Below, one piece after another: positions 22,991 to 34,858 of a stretch of 64,000 bases of DNA. Source of the DNA: Beroe forskalii (taxonomy: Eukaryota > Ctenophora > Nuda > Beroida > Beroidae). The position numbers and the translations under genes are program-made. The stretch is taken from NCBI GenBank assembly GCA_011033025.1, contig WFMF01000020.1:372001-436000 (forward strand), given 5' to 3'. The stretch's first letter is position 1. Each line of letters begins with the position of its first letter. The notes under the pieces are model-generated. The model saw only the letters and a program-made list of their open reading frames with translations, ran no database searches and was not told where the DNA came from.

Positions 22991-24374
22991 TCAAAAGTAT
23001 AAACAGGAACTGGTCGAATCAAGCCGAAACAGACCGAAAGCAACCCGAAACAACCGACACTATAACCCAAACCTGGGCGGATTCGGGTTGAATCGCTCGT
23101 TTCGGCTCGATCTTTCTGGGCACGAAATATAACGGACAATCAATCCCTCCTCATTCGTGAATTAATGGTCCTGGTCATGTTAACAAGAACAGCAGTGCCA
23201 CTAAAACGGTGACTGTTTACTTCTTTACTGAGTTTTACTGACGTGTTTACTGATTGGACATGTTATCGAGGTGTGTCACACTACACACTACCTGCACAGT
23301 ACACTGCACACAATACATACATACATACATATATTATAATATATAGACATGTTATACTTATAACAATGATGTAATGTGTGTCAATATTCATTAGTGTTAT
23401 AACTACTTGTTGTAACACTAACAATTGCTAGTTATGTTTTTGATATGTTTCTGAACCAATCTATAGAATGATAAATTCGTCGTGGTGAATGCGATGGTTA
23501 TTCATTGTGTTAAATTCACTGATGTTCGCATCTCTTTACTCAATACTCAGTGCCGTAGTTCATTTGGCTGACAGTCTGACACACACCCGTGGCAGAAATC
23601 AGGTAAAGTGTAAAGTTGTAACAGAGTTACAATTTCCTCCACATTTTCAAGCTCGCGAAGGTCTCTCTTCCAGTTACTTGGTTGCCATGGCGACTAAGCA
23701 GAAGAGACCACTGCTTGACAAGCAGGGAGCACAAATTGACCAGTGTCAGACGTCTGTGTAATGATATTAACAGTCAACTAATTACCTCGATCCTTGGACT
23801 AGTGGCTGCAACTATTGGCTACCCACTGCATCCTACCACCCGTTTACTCTACATATCATTACCTGGGTCAGACTGGTCCTTAATAAATTAACTTAAAGGT
23901 TCCTTGGTTTCAAAGTGTCAACGTTCCAATCATTCAGCCATTAGGAAGCTAGGAGTCACAAGGGCTGAGCAGGTAATCAGAAATGAATTAGGGGGGTTTA
24001 ATGAACTTGGGTGGTTTTTCTATGTAGCATGGTAAGAATATTAGTTGATTGAGATCAGTTACAACTGGGGGACGTTTGGTGTGGGGAAGCAAACACTGAA
24101 GATTTGTAGATCTGAAAAAACGATTGTTTTGCTATTCATGACACTCGAAAGTGAGGAAACTGCTAAGGAATATCTGCATCCTGCTAAGGTTCCAAGGCAT
24201 GTTTATGTCAGCTGAAAATACTGTAAGGAGGGGGTATCTCCATTTTACGGGCCCTTAGTAAGTTAGTATTTTAGCAGGAGCAAACTTCGTTGTGCTCTCA
24301 GCACGTCCTGAGATTATCATGTCAGAAACTCCCCTCGCACTATAGTCCGTGAGTACTTGTATACATGGCATTCT
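22991..24374. other. Intron 2, non-coding
   Basis: A short acatacatacatacatat run lies near 23317-23335. The open frames at 23489-23891 have no recognisable domain or codon pattern. Confidence 0.4.
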
Positions 24375-24556
24375 AAGTCACAGGCTGTGTGTTCTAAGCA
24401 ATCTGAGAGAGAGACCTACAGTCACAGGCTGTGTGTTCTAAGCAATCTGAGAGAGATTGACATACAGTCACAGGCTGTGTGTTCTAAGCAATCTGAGAGA
24501 GATTGACCTACAGTCACAGGCTGTGTGTTCTAAGCAATCTGAGATGGACCTACAGC
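24375..24556. repeat. ~46-bp tandem repeat, four units
   Basis: Four head-to-tail units begin AGTCACAGGCTGTGTGTTCT at about 24375, 24419, 24465 and 24511, each continuing aagcaatctgagaga. Units are nearly identical, so the array is recent. Confidence 0.92.
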
Positions 24557-25920
24557 AATGCACATTAATTATACATGACATTTTGAAGGGATAGCACCTG
24601 CTTCCCAGTGGAGGTAGGTGGTTTCCATGGTAACAGTGCAACTTGTGTCTCTGTGTATAAGTAGTCGCTAAGCTGTGTAGTGTGTACCTAATGCACTCAA
24701 CAACTTTCTAGCAAGTTCTAAAACACATCAGCCAATTTAAAGAGTCATCTCTGAACTTCTGAACTGCTACAGTGAGATTTGTTGTCAGGTGGTTTACCAG
24801 TACTTCAGTGATTGTCATGGTTATCTGCGTGGTTATCATGGCAACCCCCAAGTTGTCATGGTTACCATCATGTTTAAATGTTTGTCATATTACTGATTTA
24901 CTAGCATGGCTTTCAGGGCAATTGGCAACTCCCAAGGTTAAATCTATAGAATCCTCTGACGTTTTCATTGGTATCTATTACCTATTATATTATAGTACAT
25001 ACTTACATACACACTTGCCTGATCGAGTGCATATAATTGCTTTAGACCCTCGCGGCCTCTCTCTTTGGACTGTGGGTCTAAACAGGATGCATCCCAAGAT
25101 GGTAAACATGAAAACTTGGTGGTTGCCATGACGACCGTCAGCTATGTTGAGAACCATTACAATCATGCTGGTAAACTTGACAACATAGTATTCAAAATGG
25201 ACCCGATACGTGTACCTATAGATTGTAGTAATTCCAGTACCGAATGCACCTTCTGCCCATCTGTAAGTCATGATACAAATACCATAATGTTTGATAACTG
25301 TATAAGTGTTAGTTGGCTCAGCTCCAAATCATATGAACATATAATGTACTTACATTCTAATGGGTATCCTTCAACTCTTCAAGGCAACAAGTTGTCAGAT
25401 ACGGGTTCATTTTAAAAGCTTAGTTGATCTATATTCTAAGATTTCATATTGTTATTAATATCTAGAAATCATAATGATTCTACCCTATACCAACTCTAGT
25501 TCTGGTGTTGTCCGGAACATGGAACTATGAAAATGGAAGGATGCTCTAAGACATTCTAAACCTGGTTCTGGAGCCTAGTACCAATTAATTACCGAATTTC
25601 ATGATTTTAGATCCGTACGAATTTCATGGACTAATAATCAAAATGTTGTTAATATCATCAAGTGGTCTAAATTATGGTTTGTAGTTATTAAGGTCATCGG
25701 CGATTCGGCGACTTTCTAACCTTAAAAAGAATTTTAGATGGCACGTACCTTGAATTCTATTAATATTAGAATATTGAATTCTACTGACCGTAATTTGAAA
25801 ATTCAGTTTTTAAAGTTTTAAGAAATTTCCTGTCTCCACCCTTCTACCCTTATTATTATTGACCTATCTATTAAACCTCAGTCTGGTTGCGATATAAATT
25901 ATTGAATTTTTGTTCAATAA
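24557..25920. other. Intron 2, non-coding
   Basis: The overlapping open frames at 24772-25415 show no domain, signal or conserved pattern. No element ends were found. Confidence 0.4.
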
Positions 25921-27118
25921 AATATAGTTTGGGGGGCAACCCCCATAAACCCTCAGTGGATATCGAAAAATGACAAATAGGGGTTTAATTCTTTGGGGTT
26001 TATGGAGGCTGAATTTAACGGGTGATGACTAATTATCTGGAATTATTTCAATGTATTCTTGTGGGCAAATCGAGATCTTGTTAGAGCTCAAATATGATTA
26101 TTCTGGACCTAAAAAGTCTGCTGATTCAGAATAACATCATGAGAAAATTTGAAAACCCTGTTTTCCCATGCTACTGGCCGATTAGTTTGAGAAGGTGCAG
26201 AAAAATCTTGCAAAATCTTAGTGACAATAATTATCCCCAAAAGTGTAGATAAAGCCTTACTATGAGATGATTCTGAGCAGGAGGGTCTCAAGAGTGACTG
26301 CAGTAAGTAGCATCACTAACTTATCCAGTGGTGACCCTATGGAACCTAAAACGTGTTTAAAATCGTCAATTCTAGAATAATTTCACTTACATAAAACTGT
26401 GATTTTGGGTGATTGTTACTCCAAAATTCGGCATACCGATGAATGGAAGTGGTCCAAAGACATGGATTATGTTTAATGAGGTCCCTGCCATCAAATCTGA
26501 GTGTTCAGACCACCTAGGTCCTGTTCTAAGACTTTCTTAAGGCCTGGTGTAGGAAAAAACACACACCTTTTTCCAGAAATTTGGCAGGATTTTAGCTCTA
26601 AAATCCAAAATTTTCTTGATATTCAACGAAAAATGCATGTGAGGTCTTCATTAGTGTCTCAGCTAACGAAGTTCATGAATAAACCTAGATGGCAACTGAT
26701 GGGAAAGCTTCTGTATGCAATTTTCCAATCATGTGTCTGGACCTCAATCTTTGAATTTGTGCAAGATTTTTTGTACCTTCTCAAACTAATCGGCCAGTAG
26801 CATGGGAAAACATGATTTTCAAAATTTTTCATGATGTTATTCTGAATCAGCAGACTTTTTAGGTCCAGATTAAGCACATCTGAGCTCTAACATGATCTCG
26901 ATTTGCCCACAAGAATACATTGAAATAATTCCAGATAAATAGTCATCTAGTTAGTTAAATTTTGCTGTTTTATGGTTGATTTTGTTCACGATTGTAGACT
27001 TTTTTTTCGGAAAGGTACTATTTTTGTTGAGGATTTTTAGCCATTTTCTGAAATGGTACCAATTTTTGCTGAAGATTTTCAGCCCGCTTCTGTAGTGGTA
27101 CCATGTGCTGGGGGAAGG
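25921..27118. repeat. Second copy of the 22.6-kb repeat, split by a MITE
   Basis: The left part (25921-26022) repeats the module ctcagtggatatcgaaaaat, aggggtttaatt, ggggtttatgg seen near 22640-22700. The right part (27000-27118) holds the aatggtacca units. The insertion between them is described separately. Confidence 0.6.
26023..26952. mobile_element. ~930-bp MITE with ~195-bp inverted repeats
   Basis: The left arm 26023-26220 begins GATGACTAATTATCTGGAAT and includes gcaaatcgagatc, ctgctgattcagaataac and gctactggccgattagttt. The right arm 26757-26952 is its inverse. The element interrupts a dispersed repeat. The arms are about 90 percent alike by eye. The frames inside have no transposase features. 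Superfamily undetermined. Confidence 0.82.
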
Positions 27119-27949
27119 GGGATGAAGCCCAAAAAACCAAGCCCTAACATACTTTTCCGATTCTCGGGCTAGGTTTTTTTGTTTTGGGTTAAATTTTAAT
27201 AATTTCTGGCACCTTCCCTAACAATTTCTAGGCTAAAATTCGATTGTTTTATGATGTTTACCATGTGACTGTAGAATGTAGATCCACAGGAGCTTGGTAT
27301 CTAGCATAAACGACCTATAATTGTGCAATTAACTGAATATAATTTAAAATTTTATCTCATTTAATCGTTCCGACATTGGTCCACTGATTCAAAATTCACG
27401 TTCATGACTATTTTGTTATTTTGCAAGACATCTCACTATTGTTGGGATGTTGATACTGAAATTACTCTGTCATTAAGATAAATGTCCGTCTACTACTTGT
27501 TTACCGTTTGTTTAGTGTTTGCTATTATTAGTCTGTAGAAAGGCAACACAATGAACCACTTATCACAGCAATACATTTAGTGCTTTGTTACTTGTTGCAT
27601 GGTATGAGTTGGTGAAAAGATTGACAAAAGAACGTTGTTAGAATAATGCAAGAAACTAGCAGAATAAGCAGAACTTCTGTTTGAATAAAGGAGTAATTCT
27701 GTTGAAATAGAATAATGGTTCGCTAGTAGACCCACGGTGGGGCTGGTAATGATCCAAAATAAATAAATAAAATAATAGTTATAAAAGTATAAATAAGACT
27801 ACAAGCACATTGAGAGGCATGTGTGGCCTGATTGCCACTGTTACGTCCTACTATTCTATTAGCAATCCTAATTTAAATCTATATCTTATTAACATACTAA
27901 ATGAGTTAAGCGTTTTCTCTGCTGTTCTGACCAGTGGACTTAACCCCAG
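27119..27949 (+). other. End of intron 2
   Basis: AT-rich intron. The best pyrimidine tract (ttttctctgctgttctgaccag) ends at 27934, but using that AG would put TAA in frame. The AG at 27949 (taaccccag) keeps the frame. Confidence 0.5.
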
Positions 27950-28080
27950 GCGGCGATGCTGTCCCAGCTGAGACACATCAACATAGTGTCCTACAAGCAC
28001 TCCTTCCAGATGAACGGGTACCTGCACATCATCATGCAGTACTGCGAGGGAGGGGACCTACACACCTGGCTCTCTGCCAG
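27950..28080 (+). CDS. NEK4: NEK4-like kinase, exon 3 (helix C to hinge)
   Basis: 131 nt encode residues 52-94: AAMLSQLRHINIVSYKHSF, then QMNGYLHIIMQYCEGGDL and HTWLSA, ending in phase 2 (GCC AG|gtaagt). The H-x-N-I-V motif and the hinge segment I-I-M-Q-Y-C-E-G-G-D-L are standard for NEK kinases. The donor CAG|GTAAGT matches the U1 consensus fully. The last 32 bases and the donor are the founding unit of the array that follows. Only one full copy exists in the window, since the second segment (copy B) begins inside the array. Confidence 0.9.
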
Positions 28081-29130
28081 GTAAGTACTGCGAGGGAGGG
28101 GACCTACACACCTGGCTCTCTGCCAGGTAAGTGAGGAGGGACCTACACACCTGGCTCTCTGCCAGGTAAGTACTGCAGAGGGAGGGGACCTACACACCTG
28201 GCTCTCTGCCAGGTAAGTGAGGGAGGGGACCTACACACCTGGCTCTCTGCCAGGTAAGTGAGGGAGGGGACCTACACACCTGGCTCTCTGCCAGGTAAGT
28301 GAGGGAGGGGACCTACACACCTGGCTCTCTGCCAGGTAAGTACTGCGAGGGAGGGGACCTACACACCTGGCTCTCTGCCAGGTAAGTGAGGGAGGGGACC
28401 TACACACCTGGCTCTCTGCCAGGTAAGTGAGGGAGGGGACCTACACACCTGGCTCTCTGCCAGGTAAGTACTGCGAGGGAGGGACCTACACACCTGGCTC
28501 TCTGCCAGGTAAGTGAGGAGGGACCTACATACCTGGCTCTCTGCCAGGTAAGTGAGGAGGGACCTACACACCTGGCTCTCTGCCAGGTAAGTACTGCGGG
28601 GAGGGGACCTACACACCTGGCTCTCTGCCAGGTAAGTGAGGGAGGGACCTACATACCTGGCTCTCTGCCAGGTAAGTACTGCGAGGGAGGGGACCTACAC
28701 ACCTGGCTCTCTGCCAGGTAAGTGAGGGAGGGGACCTACACACCTGGCTCTCTGCCAGGTAAGTACTGCGAGGGAGGGGACCTACATATCTGGCTCTCTG
28801 CCAGGTAAGTACTGCGAGGGAGGGGACCTACACACCTGGCTCTCTGCCAGGTAAGTACTGCGAGGGAGGGGACCTACACACCTGGCTCTCTGCCAGGTAA
28901 GTGAGGGAGGGGACCTACACACCTGGCTCTCTGCCAGGTAAGTACTGCGAGGGAGGGGACCTACACACCTGGCTCTCTGCCAGGTAAGTACTGCGAGGGA
29001 GGGGACCTACACACCTGGCTCTCTGCCAGGTAAGTACTGCGAGGGAGGGGACCTACACACCTGGCTCTCTGCCAGGTAAGTACTGCGAGGTAGGGGACCT
29101 ACACACCTGGCTCTCTGCCAGGTAAGTACT
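28066..29130 (+). repeat. Exon-3 end plus donor minisatellite (array A, ~25 units)
   Basis: About 25 units of 46 bp (beginning tactgcgaggg) or 41 bp (beginning tgagggagggg) each contain gacctacacacctggctctc, tgccag and then gtaag. The unit is therefore the codons YCEGGDLHTWLSA with the splice donor attached. Every unit retains CAG|GTAAGT or CAG|GTAAG. Because ctctctgccag also resembles an acceptor, each join looks like a recursive splice site. Units are almost identical. The last merges into unique intron at gtaagtactacgtttgac. Confidence 0.95.
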
Positions 29131-29174
29131 ACGTTTGACTTTTGACTGGTTAGTAATTTCTCTGCTTCCTTCAG

Positions 29175-29241
29175 GAAAGGGGAGCACGTGGAGGAGTTAA
29201 AGATTATCCTGTGGTTCGTTCAGATCGCTCTAGCTCTCCAG
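29175..29241 (+). CDS. NEK4: NEK4-like kinase, exon 4 (copy A)
   Basis: 67 nt between gcttccttcag and CAG|gtcagt. The first base completes the Arg codon begun by exon 3, then KGEHVEELKIILWFVQIALA and LQ follow (residues 95-117). This is helix E of the C-lobe (I-L-x-W-F-x-Q-I-x-x-A-L). It ends in phase 0. Copy B has the same exon with an 11-nt longer 3' end. Confidence 0.9.
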
Positions 29242-29938
29242 GTCAGTGGTTTATGAAATTTATACGTGTACAATGTACAATGTATATTGTACTATGTATG
29301 GTGCACATTGCACAGTATACCTAATGAAGTGTACATTTCGTATATTGTTTAGTGAATGATACAGTATCTAGTGTGCAGTGTATCATATAAAATTTATTTT
29401 CTTCACTAAAACATCTATCGGTGCGAAATTTGTATATTTGGGGATTTTTGGGAAAAAACTGCATAATTTTCGAACCCCCCAAAAGTTCGATCCCCAAAAT
29501 TGTTTTCTCAAAATTAAATATTTGCTAATTTATTATTCAGAACGTATGACTGTTTTAATGAAACTTATAATAGTATAATTGCTTAATTGCACCTCCGCAC
29601 CGGAAAAATCCAAAAAAAACAACGTTTAATAGAGAAAATGAGAAACAACGTTTAATAAGTTTTTAGGCACTTTACAATCAAATCATCTGATATATTTATA
29701 AATATGAATGATAGGCTACCTTTCAGTGTAAAAATTCATTTCACAAGATTACATTTTCACGTTTAAAATGTCACATGTGGATTAGGTGCACCCGAATCAG
29801 CTAATTTTTCAACGGACTATTTCGCTAATATTTATCATATCACCGGCCCCTCAGCCCATTTCATTTTTGAAGAGTACGCTATTTCTCATACCTTTCCTTC
29901 GCATGAGTTAATTAAAGAATTTATGATAATATTTTCAG
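29242..29938 (+). other. Intron 4, copy A
   Basis: Unique AT-rich intron, closely matched by 43359-44080. No gene inside. Confidence 0.7.
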
Positions 29939-29977
29939 TACCTGCACGGCAAGAACATTCTTCACAGAGACCTAAAG
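29939..29977 (+). CDS. NEK4: NEK4-like kinase, exon 5 (catalytic loop, copy A)
   Basis: A 39-nt exon between tattttcag and AAG|gtaaga. It encodes YLHGKNILHRDLK, residues 118-130, with the catalytic aspartate D128 in H-R-D-L-K. Both ends are phase 0. The exon is very short but complete. The motif leaves no doubt about its identity. Confidence 0.92.
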
Positions 29978-30654
29978 GTAAGAAACAATTTAGAATTAAA
30001 GTATAAAAATGTGCAGTGTACTTTATATCCGGTTTCAGAACCACTGTAATAGAATTTTATGAAGCTTTTGAAATTCAAATATAAAGACACGTACACATTT
30101 GGCAAAAGTTCATAAGTTCCCGGCTGCATATGTAACCTTACTAATGGAATATTCAAATATTTCATCATATTACTCACCGTTGGTGCAATGTCTCTAACCT
30201 GATAAAGAACATTTATAATCCCTAAAAGCATAAATAATTCAGTAAATTCAAATGAAATGCATCGGTGTGCAGTGTGCACTTGTTCTAGCATTATCTTAGT
30301 CTACCTAACAAATTAATAACCTAATAACTTGCCCCAAATTCAAAGTGAAGCGGCTACATTGATTATGGTTACATTTTCATAAGAATTAATGATTGAAGAG
30401 AATATTATTTACCTCCCTCTTGTACTTCTTCAATCTGATATTTTAAAGGGAATTTCAGATCAACTTTGAAGTTTGATTCTCTTGCAGTGTACTTTTGTTT
30501 AATCACATTCAAGAAACGTTTTACTTTGAAAACGGTGTGCAACTTGAATCAAATTTAATCTCATTTCAAGCTGCAATTTCAAATCAAATCAAATCACTGC
30601 GTTCATTTGAAATGGCGTAGGTTATTCTCCTTCATTAATAATCTTAAATCTCAG
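29978..30654 (+). other. Intron 5, copy A, unique part
   Basis: AT-rich intron matched by 44109-44774. The minus-strand frame at 29962-30291 overlaps exon 5 and has no recognisable content. Confidence 0.7.
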
Positions 30655-30866
30655 ACTTGAAATCTCATTCTCAACCCAAATTCATCTCTGACTCAATCCA
30701 CATTAATCTCAGACTCAACCCACATTCATATCAAACTCAACCCACATTCATATCAGACTCAACCCACATTCATCTCAGACTCAACCCACATTCATCTCAG
30801 ACTCAACCAACATTCATCTCAGACTCATTCCACATTAATCTCAGACTCAACCCACATTAATCTCAG
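30655..30866 (+). repeat. Exon-6 acceptor-side minisatellite, 22 bp (array A, ~10 units)
   Basis: About ten units of ACTCAACCCACATTCATCTC followed by AG. The last unit supplies the acceptor of exon 6 (cacattaatctcag|ACC). Thus every unit ends with an AG that could serve as a 3' splice site. Copy B has about 35 units, so the array is length-variable. Confidence 0.93.
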
Positions 30867-31028
30867 ACCCAGAACATATTCCTGACCCACAAGAACGAGA
30901 TAATAAAGCTGGGAGACTTGGGGATCGCCAGACAATTGTCCGGTACTCAGGACATGGCTAAGACCATCATTGGAACCCCCTACTACATGTCACCGGAACT
31001 GTTCAGTAACAGACCTTACAACTTCAAG
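30867..31028 (+). CDS. NEK4: NEK4-like kinase, exon 6 (DLG to SPE, copy A)
   Basis: 162 nt, phase 0 at both ends, residues 131-184: [20 protein letters not shown], then [20 protein letters not shown] and [14 protein letters not shown]. It holds D147-L-G (the metal-binding motif, DLG as in most NEKs), the activation loop with G-T-P-Y-Y, and S-P-E in place of A-P-E. T163 or T167 could be an activation-loop phosphosite by family analogy. The donor AAG|gtgcgt and the last ~50 bases of the exon are copied in the following array. Confidence 0.93.
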
Positions 31029-32450
31029 GTGCGTATCTGGGCTTTACCATGGTAACCATGGTATCTAGTATAGGGGTCACCATGGTAACCATGGTATCTA
31101 GTATAGGGGTCTATATGGTATCAAGGGGTTACCATGGTAACCATGGTATCTAGTATAGGGTCACCATGGTAGCCCCTACAACATGTTACTGAGCTGAACT
31201 GTTCACCAACAGACCTTACAACTTCAAGGTGCGTATCTAGGGGTTACCATGGTAACCATGGTATCTAGTATAGGGGTCACCATGGTATCTAGGGGTTACC
31301 ATGGTAACCATGGTATCTAGTATAGGGGTCACCATGGTACCCCCTACTACATGTCACCGGAACTGTTCAGTAACAGACCTTACAACTTCAAGGTGCGTAT
31401 CTAGGGGTTACCATGGTTACCATGGTATCTAGTATAGGGGTCACCATGGTACCCCCTACTACATGTTACTGAGCTGAACTGTTCACCAACAGACCTTACA
31501 ACTTCAAGGTGCGTATCTAGGGGTTACCATGGTAACCATGGTATCTAGTATAGGGGTCACCATGGTATCTAGGGGTTACCATGGTAACCATGGTATCTAG
31601 TATGGGGGTCACCATGGTATCCCCTACTACATGTCACCGGAACTGTTCAGCAACAGACCTTACAACTTCAAGGTGCGTATCTAGGGGTTACCATGGTAAC
31701 CATGGTATCTAGTATAGGGGTCACCATGGTATCTAGGGGTTACCATGGTAACCATGTTATCTAGTATAGGGGTCACCATGGTATCCCCTACTGCATGACA
31801 CTTGTTACTGAGCTGTTCAGTAACAGACCTTACAACTTCAAGGTGCGTATCTAGGGGTTACCATGGTAACCATGGTAGTATCTAGTATAAGGGTCACCAT
31901 GGTACCCCCTACTACATGTTACTGAGCTGTTCAGTAACAGACCTTACAACTTCAAGGTGCGTATCTAGGGGTTTCCATGGTAACCATGGTGTCTAGGGGT
32001 TACCATGGTAACCATGGTATCTAGTATAGGGGTCACCATGGTATCCCTTACTACATGTCACCTGAACTGTTCAGTAACAGACCTTACAACTTCAAGGTGA
32101 GTATCTGGGGGTTACCATGGTAACCATGGTATCTATTATAGGGGATACCATGGTAACCATGGTATCTAGTATAGGGGTCACCATGGTACCCTCTATTAAA
32201 CATGTTACCTGAGCTGAACTGTTCAGTAACAGACCTTACAACTTCAAGGTGCGTATCTAGCCCGGGTTACCATGGTAACCATGTGTCTAGGGGTTACCAT
32301 GGTATCTAGGGGTTACCATGGTAACCATGGGATCTAGGGGTTACCATGGTGACCATGGTATCTAGGGGTTACCATGGTAACCATGGTGTCTAGTATAGGG
32401 TCACCATGGTATCTAGGGGTGACCATGGTATCCCCTATAACACATGGTAA
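31029..32450 (+). repeat. Exon-6 end plus donor repeat (array A, ~8 extra exon ends)
   Basis: Units of about 100-170 bp contain gggttaccatggtaaccatg words, tatctagtataggggtc, a copy of the exon end (catgtcaccggaactgttca through cttacaacttcaag) and the donor gtgcgt. Copies of the exon end lie near 31190, 31350, 31470, 31630, 31810, 31925, 32055 and 32215. Several keep the exact exon-6 codons while others are altered (for example tactgagctgaactgttc). The interposed accatggtaaccatggt is palindromic. Confidence 0.93.
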
Positions 32451-33205
32451 CCCTACCATATAAGTAGAGTAGTTGGTACTTGGTAGCATATGAAAACTGT
32501 GTTGCTCTCTTCCTTCATTAAATGTTTTATTGAAGCTTCTTGTACCCATCCATTAAAGCTTGGCAGTTGGCAACACCTCCTCACACAAATTTAAAAGGAA
32601 TTTGATTTTAATAACGGAATCACTCTCTACTGCGGAACCGCTTTTTGTGCCAAGTAATAACTTACCTAATAATAATTATCATTGCTGCGTGGAGGCACAT
32701 CGCGTCTCTGGGAGTATCGTGTTACCATGGCAGTGTTGTTATGTTACCATGGCAACACCATGACAACGATGCCATGGTAATCATCTACTGGGTGACGTGT
32801 TGCTATAACGCTGAAGAAGTGAAGCTTAATGATTAGTAAGTGGTAGGAGCTTCTTGATGAAATTTTTCCAATTTTTTGATTTCATAGATATGGGTGATAC
32901 ATTTTACCAAATTTTTGAAATATAAAAAATTGTCCTAAATATCAGGGAATAACTTTTCGATTTCTCGAACACCCGGGAACAAATTGTAAGTTTGTAAGGG
33001 AAACCCCAAGCTTTTGACGGAATGCATTTTCCATTTACCCATTTATATTCATGTATACCTACAATACATATGACATCGCGAAAGTTCATCAAGAAAATCT
33101 TATCACAAGCAAAGTTATTAAGCTTTACTTTCGTAAGGTTTCTTCTGACTCACCCAGTATCACCATGACAACACCTGCATCCTATAACCATGGTAACCTG
33201 TTCAG
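32451..33205 (+). other. Intron 6, copy A, unique part
   Basis: Contains atggcaacaccatgacaacg-type words near 32730-32780 but no gene. At about 32552-32556 (ccattaaagc) copy A has the empty site for the TTAA element found in copy B. Confidence 0.6.
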
Positions 33206-33313
33206 AGTGACGTGTGGAGTTTGGGCTGCGTTGTGTACGAGATGTGTACGATGAAACACGCCTTCCGAGCCAGGGACTTCTCCGGTCTTGCTTACAAGAT
33301 CTGCACGGGAAAG
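33206..33313 (+). CDS. NEK4: NEK4-like kinase, exon 7 (copy A)
   Basis: 108 nt between aacctgttcag and AAG|gtaagt, phase 0 at both ends, residues 185-220: SDVWSLGCVVYEMCTMKHAF then RARDFSGLAYKICTGK. This is the D-x-W-S-L-G helix-F block of the kinase C-lobe and the H-A-F stretch typical of NEKs. Copy B (49256-49363) encodes the same peptide. Confidence 0.92.
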
Positions 33314-34674
33314 GTAAGTTCCCAGTTTCTTTGAATTATCTTCGTTTTATAAACAGCAAATACTTTATCCAGAATGTGCTGTAACCATTTCCTCGACGCA
33401 TTAGTGACGTATTTCTTGTAACCCTCCCCTCTGCTTGCGTTTCATGACTTTTTAGGCTGTTCTGGAAGGATTTAACGCTCCAACATTGTATTATATCAGC
33501 TTCTCCTCAAACGTTAGAACGTGCAAATCGCGTTGCTTCATTTAAAATCGCATACATGATTATGATATACCACTGTCTATTATTATTCACTATTGCAATC
33601 ACTAATCTGTATTGTTTTTTTTTTCCATTTTCCTGGGGTAAAGCCTTTTGTTCAATATAAGAGACATGGTGAGGATAGTCTAAAAGAGTAACAGTGAAAC
33701 TTTCTTACCATCTCTAACTTTCTAAAGTTCGCGTAATTGAAATTGACGCAGTGCTCTGTCAATCCACTGTGATCTCCTTCGCTAATCGCCTACCAAATGG
33801 AAGTATGGAACAACCCCACGGTTGTCGGTTATACCTGACGTTTGGAACCTCTGATTTATTAAATTGTAATTAGTTAATTGTGATTCATTCACATTTCATC
33901 CAAAGAAGAAAGGTATTAGTAAAGGTTAGAATTTTTGAAATAGGCCAAAATAAGAATTTCTTTCACCTTACTCCATTGCATTTGATTATTTTTGGTCCGG
34001 GTAAACAATATTCTACAGTTTCTGGGTTATATAACACATTGATTAATATCCTAGTGAACCAGTGAACCATTCACAACCCATGAAAATGAACCACCATAAA
34101 ACCATATAAATGTCATGTACTGTATGAGTGTTTGAAGGTTATGTGTTTGATTTGACAACATGTCATTGTCCACTAAGCCACTAGTTAGGATGTAGTATGA
34201 TTTGATAAACAGTTAGCTAGAGTGTGTGATAAAATCACACATCTATTGGAGTGTAAAGTCATAAATCTAATCACATTTTCTAAGATTTAAGCGCTTTAAG
34301 AAGCTCCGGAGAACTGAGGCAGCCATTTCCGAATTTGTGTAAAATATATTTGTTTTCGAGTTTGGGCAAAATTTGTCCACCAAAAATTTTAAATGTTAAA
34401 GGGTTTAAGAGATAAACACAATTAGAAACTTGAATTTGAGCTATGTTGTAGTCACAAGGGGAACGGAAATGTCTGAAATCTTACCAACTGCCGTAGTTAG
34501 ATAATTCTAAAGCGTGTAATGCAAAACTGGTTTCCTTGATGTTTGAATACCATATTCATAACACTTGAAAATATGACGTAAGAATAGAAGAAAATGGCAC
34601 GTTGCCAACATTGTTATGCCATGAAAACGGTAGGTACCGTTCGAGGGCTTGAAGTATCTGACTTTCAGAGTTCT
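33314..34674 (+). other. Intron 7, copy A, unique part
   Basis: AT-rich, matched by 49364-50693. No gene, RNA or element ends seen. Confidence 0.6.
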
Positions 34675-34858
34675 TAAACTCAGTATTCAAACTCAGTATA
34701 TGCACTGAGTATTCAGTATTTACACTCAGCACCTACACTCAGTACTTACACTCAGTACTCAGTATTTACACTCAGCACCTACACTCAGTACTTACACTCA
34801 GTACTTACACTCAGCACTTACACTCAGTACTTACACTCAGTACTCAGTATTTTCACCC
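34675..34858. repeat. ACTCAGTAYTTAC minisatellite, copy A
   Basis: Degenerate units of about 14-20 bp, ACTCAGTACTTACACTCAGT. The matching array in copy B is at 50695-50862 with a different unit number. It does not touch a splice site. Confidence 0.9.

Noticed and set aside
24772..25415. Two overlapping 116-119-codon frames as a gene
   Set aside because: No domain, no splice logic, frames on both strands, and no similarity to anything I know.
28066..29130. CRISPR array
   Set aside because: Units are directly adjacent with no unique spacers, and the context is a spliced eukaryotic gene.
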